This document shows positions 10,301-22,700 of a stretch of 64,000 bases of DNA, piece after piece (position 1 is the first letter of the stretch; each line of letters starts with the position of its first letter). A model generated the notes under the pieces. It did not search any database. It saw nothing but the letters and a program-made list of their open reading frames with translations, and was not told the DNA's origin. This DNA is from Chromobotia macracanthus (lineage: Eukaryota > Chordata > Actinopteri > Cypriniformes > Botiidae). Location of the stretch: contig JAZGTH010000013.1 in NCBI GenBank assembly GCA_036877525.1, positions 9,676,001 through 9,740,000 of the forward strand, written 5' to 3'. Position numbers and translations under genes: made by a program.

Positions 10301-11720
10301 GGAGAGGGTCTGTGCCAAATTTAGGAGTAATGCCACCCCTAGGTCACAGGATTTTAAAAAGTATACTTTTGCTTGTAACTTTTGAATTGATTGTCATAAA
10401 ATCTTGATCTTAGTGTCTAGGATTTCTGGGGTCATGTTGAATTTTTTCGACTTTGATTTTGGTGGTAACTGATGAACCATTTTTTTTGTCATTTGTTATG
10501 TCATTTTTAAATTTGTCAGACTGTGTTATCTGTGATAATTTAAATGATATATCAGCACAAAATTTGATAGGCATACTCAATGGCATATCCTAAAGGTACA
10601 AGAGAAGTTAGAAGACAGCCTTTTTGTAGTTTTGAATGCTTTTGCTGTGGTCTCTAAATGGAGGCATGGTCAGTTGCGGCCTACTGGTTAGAGACTTGGT
10701 TTTAGGGTAGGGATCTGAATTGGGTTAAGGTTAGGTTTAGGTAGTTAGTTGGGATGATTGAGGTTAGGATTAGGGGCTAGAAATTCTATTGTGTCAATGA
10801 ATGTCCTCACTACGATAGCTGTACAAACGTGTGTGTGTGTATATGACTTGCAGAGTGTGTTCACCTCCTCACCAGTGATGGGTTAAACACAGAGGTCACA
10901 TTTTGGGGATGGGTTAGCATACCTGACAAATATGTCACTTTCATGTCACTTTCATGTCAGTTGTCATTTTCCACCATTTTAATCATCTTTTATCTTAAAA
11001 CATGAAAATAATTATTTCTTGCTAGTTGGTTAACAGGCTAACCAGTTGCCATCCTTTTCAATGAGTTCATATCTTTGGCTCTTAGGTTGTCGGGTTGACA
11101 TTAAGATATGTTAGCAGCCAAGTTAACTTACCATCAACATGCTAAATAATGCTTTGTGTGCTCATTCTTGCCTCGAAAGCTCCCCTTGGCAGCTTTGAGC
11201 ATGACCGTCAACTAACTTGCTAAGCCACAAGCCCGGAACCCTTCAGGATATGGATACAAAGCTAGTTTGGCACATCAAGTTGGGTAGTATATATTTACAA
11301 TTTTGATTACTTAAATGTGTACATATGTGGGTACTTTCTTGTACTTGGATGTACTTTTTTACTCTTAGATTACAAATATTAATTTGTAATATAAAATTGT
11401 TTTGTTGTTTGTTCTGTGTTTGTTCTCATCTGAACGTCTGTTCATTTTGAGTTCAATCCCGCCTGTACTTCTGAAACTGTCTGTTTTTAAGGGGCTTGGT
11501 CCTACATCACTGCTTGTAGCAATATTTGTTTGTTATGTTTGGTTTGCTTGTTCTGTATAGAAGAACTTTTACATTTATGCTTCGTAAAGTACATGGCATA
11601 ATAAAACATACTTCTTATTGTGCTAATATTAATAGCAATTTGGTTAATTGTATGACTCTTTGGTCATGTGATAGAACCATGGTGCCGCTAATGAGGGGAT
11701 ATCACACAACCATGTAGAAT
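10301..11720. other. Unassigned intergenic DNA with a GGTTAG-like patch
   Basis: No gene is seen. At 10700-10790 there are several irregular GGTTAGG/GTTAGG-like words, followed by CACTACGATAGCTGTACAAA and a short TG run. This combination occurs in common fish interspersed repeats and is not a telomere array. Confidence 0.4.
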
Positions 11721-11723
11721 ATA

Positions 11724-12458
11724 CAGTACTGTACAAAAGTCTTAGGCATATTAGTATTTTCACACCAAAAATGGTTTTAAGTAAGTTTATATCTTATATC
11801 TTAAATTTATATCTTTTGTTGTAGTGTTAATAGGAATTATAAGTTTACATTTCAAAACAATTTCAAAAAAATTCTTTTTGCCATGAATTTGATTAATCCA
11901 GTGAGATTTGTGTATGCACAAGGAGACTGACAACAGCCAGTGCTCCAGAGAGAGATCTGATCTCACAATCATTGAGTCTGTCTGTGATTACATTATGAAT
12001 CAACAGAAAAAACTGAGACAGACTAAATCCAGAAGAACTGTGGCAGCGTCTCCAAGACACTTGAAGAAATCTGCCTGTAAAGCTACCGTGCTATATAAAG
12101 TTTTAGCCACTTGTTTAAACTTTAGCTGTAAATGTAAAAAGTGGGGATGCTTTCAAAAATAATGTTATAGATTTTATTTATCAATTAACTTCTAATAACT
12201 AAATCAAATAAATATGGTAAACATGCACATAGCTTTTCAGGTAGCTTTGCAGGCAGGTTTCTTGAAGTGTCTTGGAGACGCTGCCACAGTTCTTCTGGAT
12301 TTAGTCTGTCTCAGTTTTTTTTTGTTTGGCAAAAAGAATGTTTGGAAATGTAATCTTATAAATCATACTGACACTACAACAAAAGATACAAATAACTTGT
12401 TTAAATGCATTTTTGGGTATGAAAATACTAATGCGCCTAAGACTTTTGCACAGTACTG
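11724..12458. mobile_element. Fold-back Tc1/mariner derivative (two inverted 3' halves)
   Basis: TA dinucleotides flank the unit (11722-11723 and 12459-12460). Both ends carry CAGTACTG(T) followed by CAAAAGTCTTAGGC in inverted orientation. The similarity runs far inwards: the left arm reads ACTGAGACAGACTAAATCC then AGAAGAACTGTGGCAGCG, and the right arm holds its reverse complement. The left arm translates as LTIIESVCDYIMNQQKKLRQ, which matches the C-terminal region of Tc1 transposases around the third catalytic acidic residue. The right arm lacks about 130 bp of this. The product is a long hairpin built from two copies of one transposon end. Confidence 0.8.
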
Positions 12459-12696
12459 TAGATCAATAAGTTAAATGTCCTTATGTTAGTGGACACAATT
12501 TTATGTTATTTCCCAAAAATGTTTATTTTATGTGAGACTTTTTAAATAGCAAAAAATTATTTAGTGCTCCTCTAAATAACAGAATTCTGATTAATGTAGG
12601 CAGATGCGTGCTCTCTGATTATATACCACCAATACTACAAATGCAACAGAAAAGCTAAAGCACAAAATGCAAGCCCAACATTTTTTTACAACTTAC

Positions 12697-13737
12697 CTAG
12701 CTGAGGAGTGCTCTCTCTTCTGCTTCTGCTCTCTCCTCTGCTGTCACTCTGTGTGTCTCGCCTGACAATACCATTACTGTCTGGGTCCCCAGTTCTCTTG
12801 AATGAGCAGGATTTGGTGGACATGGGCACAAATGTAGGGTCCAAATCTAGAATCAGCTGGTTAAGTTGATTAATGGAGTTGTCTATGTCTACCGTTAGTG
12901 AACTGAACTCCTCATTATGCTTTCTGTCAGTTTGCTGGCTTTGTGACGTCTCAGAAGTCAGTGGAGAATTATTCTGATAATTGACAACTGTAGGCAACAT
13001 TTCTTGTGCGTCATTGTGAAAATGCTCCTCAATACAGTCTTTAACAGGTAGGTAAGAGTACTGCTGAGCAGCTACCATCTGCTGTTGATGGACCCATGTC
13101 TGGGTGGAGTAGCTGCAATGCTGGAAGTGATGTCCTCCTCTTGGACCCAAATTGACTATTCTTAGAGCCAAGTGAGCTCTCTGATCGTACTCATCCTTAG
13201 CTGGAGTATGATGATGAGAAGGTTCCTCTATTCGTCCAGGGCTGCCAAAGCCATCAGACAGCAGTGAATTCTGACTGCTCTTATGATAGGACGAGGAAAG
13301 TGTGCCCAAACTGTCTAGGCTGCGCAGATCATGCTGTAAAATGAAGACTTCATCATCTAGTATGTCCGTCTCACGTTCTTTTGGCCAGGAGCCACCATTC
13401 ATGTGTAGCTGGGTAGAGTCATGGAGAATTTGTTGAGAGTTTAGAGTTGCTTCCATTGATGTACAACCTTTGCTTGGCTTATCCAAACCAAAACCACTGA
13501 GCAGGCATTTCAGTTCCACTTTCTCCTTATGGCTGGGCTGTAATGTTTTGACCACCAGTGTGGGCCAACAGTCTGTTGGCAGTGAAGTACTGGACAGCCC
13601 ATAGTCACTGTTGGCAGAGAGGGCGTAATCGGGGCTGGAAGTGTCCTGCTGGGCTCTGGAGAGGGTGGCACACTTGCTGGAGCCTCCCTTAGTAGAGGAT
13701 TTGTCCGGAGCCAGAGTAGGAGGTTGCAGAGGTGTAA
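12697..13737 (-). CDS. tns3: tns3 large linker exon
   Basis: A 1041-bp open exon between a TTTTTTACAG acceptor and a GTAAGT donor. It is Ser/Gln-rich and disordered. Diagnostic phrases are KEKVELKCLLSGFGLDKP, DILDDEVFILQHDLRSLDSL, YHKSSQNSLLSDGFGS, STQTWVHQQQMVAAQQYSYL and DIDNSINQLNQLILDLDPTF, all with tensin-3 counterparts. The continuation (SH2, PTB) is not found between 1 and 12696. Confidence 0.93.
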
Positions 13738-16700
13738 CTGTAAAAAAGAAACAATCCAGTCATTTATACAGTCTCAGACAGCAATAACTCAAAAAATAAA
13801 ACTGACAAAAAAGCAGTACCTATCTGAGAGTACACATGAATCAACAAAGATTATTTAATGTAAGTTTTAAGTGTAGCATTAATTTAGCAGTCTTGAAGTC
13901 TCCTGTTGATTTAATTTTTTTTGTAGCATGAATGTAAATGAATTAAATAAATGGTTGTTTAACATATCAGTTAGATAGCTTCCTCAAACATGACTAGGTG
14001 ATTTTCTGCAATGGTGGCCTTTCCTCTAGAAATGGTAAAGGTGACTGTGGTAACAACCCACACCTGGGACAGAGGGGGTTGTGGGATGTTGTTTCATATA
14101 AGGTGAATGGAATGTAAACTGGGGGCAGGGCGTGGAGGAACAAGGCATGACTAAGGAAAAGTAATGTGACTCTATGGGCACCCTCTGAAATTAGGGTGGA
14201 TATAGAGAAAGATGGAAAATGAGAAGCAAATTACTAAAAGAAGGGAATTAGGAATTCTTTGATTTGATTTGAATTGATATGCTTGGATGTTGTAATTGTT
14301 ATTTCAATTTCTTATGCATACTCTTCGTAATTCTCATGCATCTGGTGTAGTTATTTTGATTATTTGAATTATTTAAAGCACTTTGATTTACCATTGTGTA
14401 GGAAACGTGCTATGTAAATAAACTTTCCTTGCCAAAAACAATTCACAATCTTTTAAAGCATCACTATTACTCTCTTGCATACTACTACTACTTTTTCGGG
14501 ACAAAACTTTGGTATGTAACGTATCCTGCATCATTTGTTGTAGACCCATGAATGAGGGGTCAAATTGACTGGCTTATTGAGGAGAGGTGTGCTAGGACTT
14601 TAAGCGATCGGGTGTACAGTGTTTTTGGGCCTATGAAAAGTGAGCAAAAATTTCACAGACTTAACATTGGGCTGAATTTTGTGGCGTCATAGCTCCACAT
14701 CAGAATCTCACAGAGACTTGTGGGTGGGCTCATATTGCTCGGCTTAGCAAGCAGCAACAAATGGTGACACTTCAACTTCATAACCACAGCCTCTCAGACA
14801 GATACAGTACCCTTGCAACCACCCCATTGACTACCATTGAAGAAAGTGAGAGGTCTTCAGAACATGGAGAGATATGTGGGTGGCCTATTTTATGCACCTA
14901 AGCAACCAACTTGAATTAGCTATAGCTCAGCGCCAGAACATCACAGAGACATGGGAGTTGGCTCTTTTGTTTCAGACACATTTATGTCTATTAGTTTTAC
15001 CCTGTTAAATGTCCAGCTACAACCAAGCAACTATTTATGGTACCCTAGCAACCATGTAATGAAATTAATAAGCCATATCTCAGCATTAGAACATTGTAGA
15101 GACATGTTGGTGGGTTTTTTTGACTCGCGCTGTCAGTGTGCTTTAGGTATTCCTGGCAACTTCCTAGCCACACCCTAGCAACCATTTAGATCACTGAATA
15201 ACATCATCAATAAGCCAACATATTTCAACAAATTTCTCATCATGTTGGCTACCACATAACAACAAAATAGCAATCACCTCAAGTGTGCTGGCAACCACAT
15301 ATCAACTCCCTAACAACCACATAGAAACACCCTAGCAACAACCCTAAGCACCTTAGCAACTGTTTAGCAACATCCTACCAACCACCTGGTACCTTAGCAA
15401 CCACATAGCAACACCCTAGCTTTAATTTAATTTAAAGCACCCTAGCTAATTTAGAAATTACATGACTGCTTTGATACTGACAAAGGACTATATGTGCACA
15501 GCCTTTACAAATTAACAAACTCTTTACAATATACAAATTAAACTAATGTAAAGTGGCATAAAGTCAGTTGTAGAAATATCTTGCTTGTAATTGCTTTAAA
15601 GCAGTCACATTAATTATTTAGTATAAATGTTTAATTTATATATGAATGGAACTTTCTGTATATAGCAAATTGCCTGTGTTTTGATATAAAAAAGCAGCCA
15701 AAGTTAGACAGATACATGTTGGTGTAATTATAATAAAAACATTGTAATTATAATTACAATATCTCCTTTCTACCAAGCCTCAGCAACACAACTGTGCGTT
15801 AACACTGCCAAAACCTTAGCTAACTAAAGAAACTGCAGTAAAATGAAGGACATTTGTATAAAAATACAGCCAAATCTGCAGTTTACCAGTATAGTGTTGG
15901 CTTTTAACTTGTAAATGCATAAAATAAGCAAAACTAAAGTTTAATGAAGGGCTTTATTTGATTTTATAGGCTACTGTTTTTATGCTGATTTTATTATAAT
16001 CTATGCAAATTACAAGCAATGCAATCATGACTACAAAAAATGTTTCTGCGTTTTCTTAAGGAAATGTTAATATCTTTGACAATGTCATATCACCAGCATG
16101 ATGGTAGAGTGTCATGGATGGTTGTAAGGGATTTTCTATGTGGTTACAGTGTATAGTGTTCTGAGGGTTTTTAGAATGTTGCTTGCTGGCTAGAGTGGTG
16201 TGGATGGTTGCATATTGACTTAAAGACCCTCTTTTTTTTAATAAAATACTGCCTCCTAAGTATTACCTGGTCATTTGCAACATTCTGAGGTCTGTTATCC
16301 TCTGAGAGAACCACTAACTGATAACACACCGCTCATATTGCTAATTCCAAAACATCAGTTTAGAAAAGGTAATGAAGGCTTGAGCCATTGACCAAATGCA
16401 GCACTAATAATTTCTGTTTTATTCTGAGGCACACTAACATCAATGTTTCTTCAAAATAACATGCTTGTTTGCCCTTGATGACCTTTGAAGTTTGACCTGC
16501 TAGAACTTTCCATGAATTTTTATGCCAAACATCTGTGGGGGAACACAGTTCCTGTAGCTCAGTTGGTAGAACATTGCGTTAGCAGGGCAAAAGGCTGTGG
16601 GTTCAATTCCCAGGAAACATGTGCAATGACAAAAATGTATAACTTGAATGTACTGTAAGTTTCTTTGGATAAGTGTTTGTCAAATGCGTAAATGTAACAC

Positions 16701-19700
16701 AAATAACACTCCAATATGCTTTAATCTCGGCTATCAGGACTAAGTGCTTGTCCTAAAAAAATAGAAGGAAGACACCTGGAGATGTTTGATGTCATAGTAA
16801 GTTGTCTTTTGTGACAAAATGTAACTTTATTTAACTCTGTGGATTAGTATGTAACTGTTCTGTGGATTTATTTCGATGCGGGTCCTTTTCTTGTTTTGTT
16901 TAGTCTACTATGCAAATGTTACTGTGTTTTTCTGCTTTACGTGGTCATGACACAAGCTCAAGAGAGACCATCTGGCCTGCAGTAAATTCATTTTGGGGTT
17001 CAAAGGAAAGACTGGATTGGAGACATTTTATTTCATTGTAAGGTGCCTTTTGCCTTTCTTTTTTAAAGTTAAAAGCTATTTGTTTTATGTGCCTTTGTAT
17101 TTATGTATCTGCAAACAATGTATATTGATATCTTTCCTACCTTCTCCAATGCAGATGTTCTGGTAGGAATCCCATTTAGGGAGTACATGAAGCACAGTAC
17201 ATGAATCTGTGGTCATGTAATTAACAGTCACGCCTGGGCCATTCTGCCAGAACTCTGAACCTGACAAAACACAAAATGGCAATAAAATATCTTTTTCTAA
17301 TATATTTACAACACTTTCATACAACACATCAAATTCAAAGAGGCCTAGGCCATGTTGTATAATTCTTAAGTTGCATAAAAGTGTTCTTGGCAGACAGATA
17401 AATAGCACCTTGAAGTCTTTCTGGGCCATCAGAGAATATCAATTCCATTTTCCCATAATCTGGAAATCTGGCATCTGAAATTCAAACATAGCAATATCAA
17501 CATGTGTGCAAGAACAAATGCATAGAAGCTTCACATTCACTTTGTGATTTATTTTACATTTATTTTGCCACATCACAAGGGTGCTCTCGCCTAAATTGTA
17601 TTTTTCTTTTTTTGCACCCAATCCAGAATATCATTAAGTCTTGAACATCTCTTGGATTGCATTAGTGTTGTTTTCTATGTGAGTTATCAGAGTCATCTGG
17701 TTTGATCCATGCTTAGTTTCCTGGTGTTTGCCTTTGCATTTGTATTCAACCTGTCTGTATAATGATCCCATTGCCTGTTGCAGAAAACCAGTTTCAGTGA
17801 CTGTCAAAATAAGTTTGGGTTTGGTCAATTTAGGATTTTCAGACTGAAGAAGGAAGGCTGTTTTAAGGTATTTTATTGTATGCCATGGTAACTTATGATA
17901 CAGAGCCGACCTATGCAGGTTCATTTTGGGAAAGAGATTGTAGTTACACTTTGTGTTGACATTCTACTATTCACTTTACACATACAACTACCTCAACTAA
18001 CTCTCATTAGAGCATTTAGTCATTCTGTGTCAAATCAACCAAATTTTGGAAACTTCTCCAGCTCAAATATTTGATTTATGTTTTTACAGAAGCAAGAACA
18101 ACATAAATGGAGGTGAAATCCAAAATATTACATGCCATTGATAAATAGTTGAGTAATCTTAATGCACCAAAATGACAATTTTCACCTGACATTTGGAGCC
18201 ATAATACATGACTTTAGCAATCCTTGCTGCATTATATGCCAATGGTGACAGTTTAAAAATTTTAAAAATGCTTGTTATTTTTACAAAATTTACATGCATG
18301 TAACTTAAAACATATTAGAGATATTTTAAAGTCCTTTCAGAGTCTCATTCTTAAGCAATCTCTCTGTTGTTTTCTTTTGGGAGCTAAGCTACATTTGTAA
18401 GGCCCTAGAACATTCAGTCCCAAATATTTGGGGATCTAAAGGAGTCTCGATGGGTAGACTGCTGAGCTGGTTAAGTTGACATGAAATCACCCTATTAGTA
18501 GACTGCTAGGTTAGGCTTAAGGGTTAGTCTGTTGGGGACCATTAAAATAAAGTGTCAGCAGATATTAAGCAGACAGTATACTAATACTCAATAGTAGCTG
18601 ACAAGTAGTTACTTTGTCAATTGCAAAGTTACTTACAGTTATTAGAATGTCTAAAGTGGGCTATCAAAATAAAGTGCTACTGAGACTGCAAACCCAAACT
18701 GGCCAATCAGTTATCGGCAAAGTGACATCTGACACATCACAGTTAATCCTTCAGAATTAATCAGAAGGGCACTTTGGCAAGAAAGAATGTTTAGAGACAG
18801 ACACGTTATTATAATATACACAAGGACAATGAAGACGACACTGCAATTACCACTTTGAACAATGTTTTTATAATTCATTTTATTATCCTGTAGCAGGGAA
18901 TCAGAGTTCAGATTGCATCTGAATATTATAGTGAATTTTTTTTTTTTTTTTTTTTATAAACGTTGCTCCGTTGAAACACTGAAAATGGATTTTCTGCCTC
19001 TCCTTTACATTTCTGGATCCAGCAAAAAGTTTACATTTATCATGCTGTTATTCTTGAGTAATGCAGTGATGCATTGAAATCTTCTCTGAAACTTTTCAAG
19101 TCATGTTTTCATGTTATATCTGAACCCCTGACAGGGGTAGCAAGCGTGGAGGATCGTCTTGTGTAATTGTTTAACGGTTACTGTTACTACTATGTAAACA
19201 ATGTAGTAATGACCATTAAACTATGTACATATGTGCAAAATAAGATTAGTATTAGTAATAGTAATAGTAATACTGAATACGGCTTCTCTCTCTCACGACA
19301 GAACAGTGTTTATCTTGTGAGTCACAGTGTTTTTGTACATATTCCTTCTGTGCATTCACCCTGCTCAGAGTGGAGCAAACATCTGAGGTGGAGAGTGTGA
19401 GAGGCAGGTCATGAGTTTTGAGTTTCATTTTGTGGGGAATCTCTTGTTACTGTCAAAGCGAGCATAGAAATGGTTGAGCTTATCAGGGAGGGAGGGAGGC
19501 AGAGCTGGGGGGAGTCACAGTGCTGGGTGGTTTATAATCCGTGATAGACTGTATGTCTTACCACATATGCCGGGGGGCTGAGGAGTTGAATTAAGTACAA
19601 GTGAAGATTTAATGAATGTATGCAGAGAGGACCAGCCTACCGCTGCACAAACATCACTAAGAGATGTCCCCCCCCAGACAGTGCCTTAGATGATGCTACA

Positions 19701-22700
19701 CTCCTTAAAGCTACAGTAAGGTTCCAAGAGTGGACCCGTGTGTGACAGAAAGGCCTCAGATGCCTGGCACCACTCAGAAAACAGATATCCTTTGGTGTCC
19801 CCCCAAAAGAGGTTCCATTAACAGACTCATGGCTAGCAGAAACAACAGCCACATAAACCTTGAGGGTAGCCAGAGCTAACCCTGCAGAGAGGCACTGTTG
19901 AAGGAATTCCAGCACTAAACCAGTAAAACAGGGCATACAACTGCATGCGACTTGAGGTCATACAATCTCCTAGTAGACGGAACTATGAGATTGGAATTTA
20001 GATGGGGTGAAAGATTGACACCCAAGCTTGAGACAGAATATCCCTCCGGACTGGAAGCTCCCAAGGGACTCTGTCTGGGAGAGATATTAGACCTGAGATT
20101 CGGGTCGGTAGAACACCGTTGAAGCGTGGAGGACGAGAGGCAAATTGAATTCTGTACCCTCTACTCTACTGTACTGAACAGCCATGGGGATAAACTGGGT
20201 AGAAGCTGCCAAGGGTGGTATCATATCCAAGAGTTGTATTCTCTCTACCTGTCCAGTCTCCCAAATCAGAGTTGGCAGGAGATGGTTGGACAGGAAAGAG
20301 AGAAGATTGGACGGATAAACTGCCCGGTGCTTCTTTTCCCCGAGACACCTGGGGTGGCAGGAAGAGCAGAAACGCCCGCTGGGAACTCCAAGGGGGGGGG
20401 TCCTCAAATGTGGCTGAAAGAGGAAGCTGATCTACCTTAGCACCCACCTGGCAGAAAGTCACCAAGAAACCACAGAGCAGGCTTTTGAAGCCAGTGTAAG
20501 CTCATCTGATTCAGCAGAGAGCAAGAGAAAAAAGGAGTAGCTGCTCCTTTTTCAAATCAAGCTGTGAACCCCACAAGTGCAGCCTCTGCTCTGCCTCAGC
20601 AGTAGTGGGACCTGACCTGCAAGGTGTAGCTGCTCAGCTCCTATCAGAATTAAAGAGAGTCAGGCAGGAACAAACAAAATACACATATCTTGTGTGTCAC
20701 CTGCCATAATGTAGTGTGGGCATGGTGGCAAACACCTCTTAGAACTTTAATCTTGTGCCTGCACGTTAGAATCTGATAACATATTTATAGGTGCCTCTTA
20801 AAGGCTTTGCGGTGCGCAACACTACTATATAATCTTGACATGCCTATAAATAGGTGTGATTTTACACGTGTTCCGACTCAGGCCCACCTGAAGTGCATTT
20901 CCCATAGCGTCAAGCCATGACACAGCATCGAGTTCCCTTGAAAGGGAAGTAATAGCAATCAACTCTATATGACACCAGTGGCTAATCCACATCACATTTT
21001 CCATGTTGTGCTGTTCCACCCATTTAAAAAACACCTGATTCAATTAATGATGTTTAAGCTATTTTAGTTCATTTAATACCCAAGAAAATGATTGGAAGTC
21101 TAACCTTTGTTAGCATACTCCAAGTCTTCTTTCTGAAATATGAGGCTGTAGGCCTGAACAGCACCTGTGTGAAACTGAGCTCTGAAAATAATTTCTTGCT
21201 CCGACAGGCTGATTTTATGGTAACATTTCACCTGTAAACAGAGCAAAGAATAAAATTGCTCAAAATATTTTAATAAAGCAGTATTTACACACAATATTCT
21301 AATAAAACACAAACCAAAATGAACACTGCCAGGTGTATATATTGGTCTTACCCAAAGGTGTACAAACAAACACTGAAGCAGTGTTGGATCTACTTATTGT
21401 AGTGTTGAATATTAAATGATCCATGAGGTTAATTAATCAAGTGATGATTGAGCATTAGTGATGTTAGAGCTGTTAACTAGCAGAGTGTACCGAAAGAGGG
21501 GAACAACAAGAACAGAAAGAAAACAAGTCTACACTGTACAAATTCAGCTATATTTTTGGTACATACTAATTTATGCTGTACAGGTAAACCATATGAAATG
21601 TAAAGTCAGCTTTTGATTAATGTGCTCACATTACACGGTCTGATCGTCAAGCTGCAACTTGACTGCTCACATGTTGTACTTTTGAAAGAAACATGTGGGA
21701 CCCCTGAACCTGAAAGTGTGTGTCTGTTTCAAAAGAACAAACATGCTTTTCCTGTGTTGCTATAGTTTCATTTCTGTTTCTGAACAGGTGCAATAGGGGA
21801 TTAAAAACACACTGTAAAGTAGATGTAAAATGTAATTGCTTCTGTGCGATACCCTCACCATGGGCCACCAAAATTTTGGATATTTTAGAAATTCATTTCC
21901 CCCTGTACAGTGCAGGACAAACAGTGTGCAACAACTGAAATTTTACCCTACTCGGAATAAAATTTGTACGAGAAATCAGCTTAACGTCAGATAAAAATCG
22001 TACAGTGTATGCCTAGCTTTATAGTCACACAAACCTAGATGTAAATAGACTGCAAATAAAAAACATCTTCAGATGTAACTAAATTAAACTCTTAATTTCT
22101 CAATGCGATTAGAAGAGGTTTAGCTTTATTTAGTGCTGCTGATTGTTTTACTGCTGATTGTTTCATTTGTCACCATTATTCTGATTGGGGTTAATTTGGC
22201 TGGGGACTTGGACTTGCATATCAAATTAATTCTCTTTCTGTCGGTACACATTGTACCAAGGAAGAGGATTAAGTAGGGTGTGTTCAATTAGACCACGGTA
22301 ACATTGATGAACAGTGACTTAATTCTTCCTTAACTTCCTTAATCACAATTTTAATTTGTCCATACCATAATATCTCCCTTCAGCAGCTGTGCTGGTTTCA
22401 AGGCAATACAGATCCTGTCTCTGTGACCTGCTCCAACATGGCTGTTGAACATCAATCAAAGCCATCACTCATTAAATCAAAGTATGCATTGCCATAAAAT
22501 TCAGATACTGTGTAACAAAGAAAATAATTATTGGTTATTTATCTATTGACAAAAGATTAAGGAAACTTACTATAATCCTGAGACATAGACCACGTGCATT
22601 CCCTGATACACTTTCAGATACGGCTGACAGACTGTAACACAAGACATGTAAATAAAATGGGTTTATTAGGCACAAAAAAAAAGGCACAAATGATTTTGTA

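Noticed and set aside
10700..10790. Interstitial telomere array
   Set aside because: The GGTTAGG-like words are irregular and mixed with other sequence; no run of exact TTAGGG units exists.
16260..16330. Candidate missing tns3 exon on the minus strand (TTATCAG acceptor, GTAATA donor)
   Set aside because: In the required phase it hits a stop codon after a few residues and shows no tensin similarity.
16549..16620. A tRNA gene
   Set aside because: A-box and B-box are present but the anticodon arm does not form cleanly and a SINE tail follows. It is a tRNA-derived SINE.
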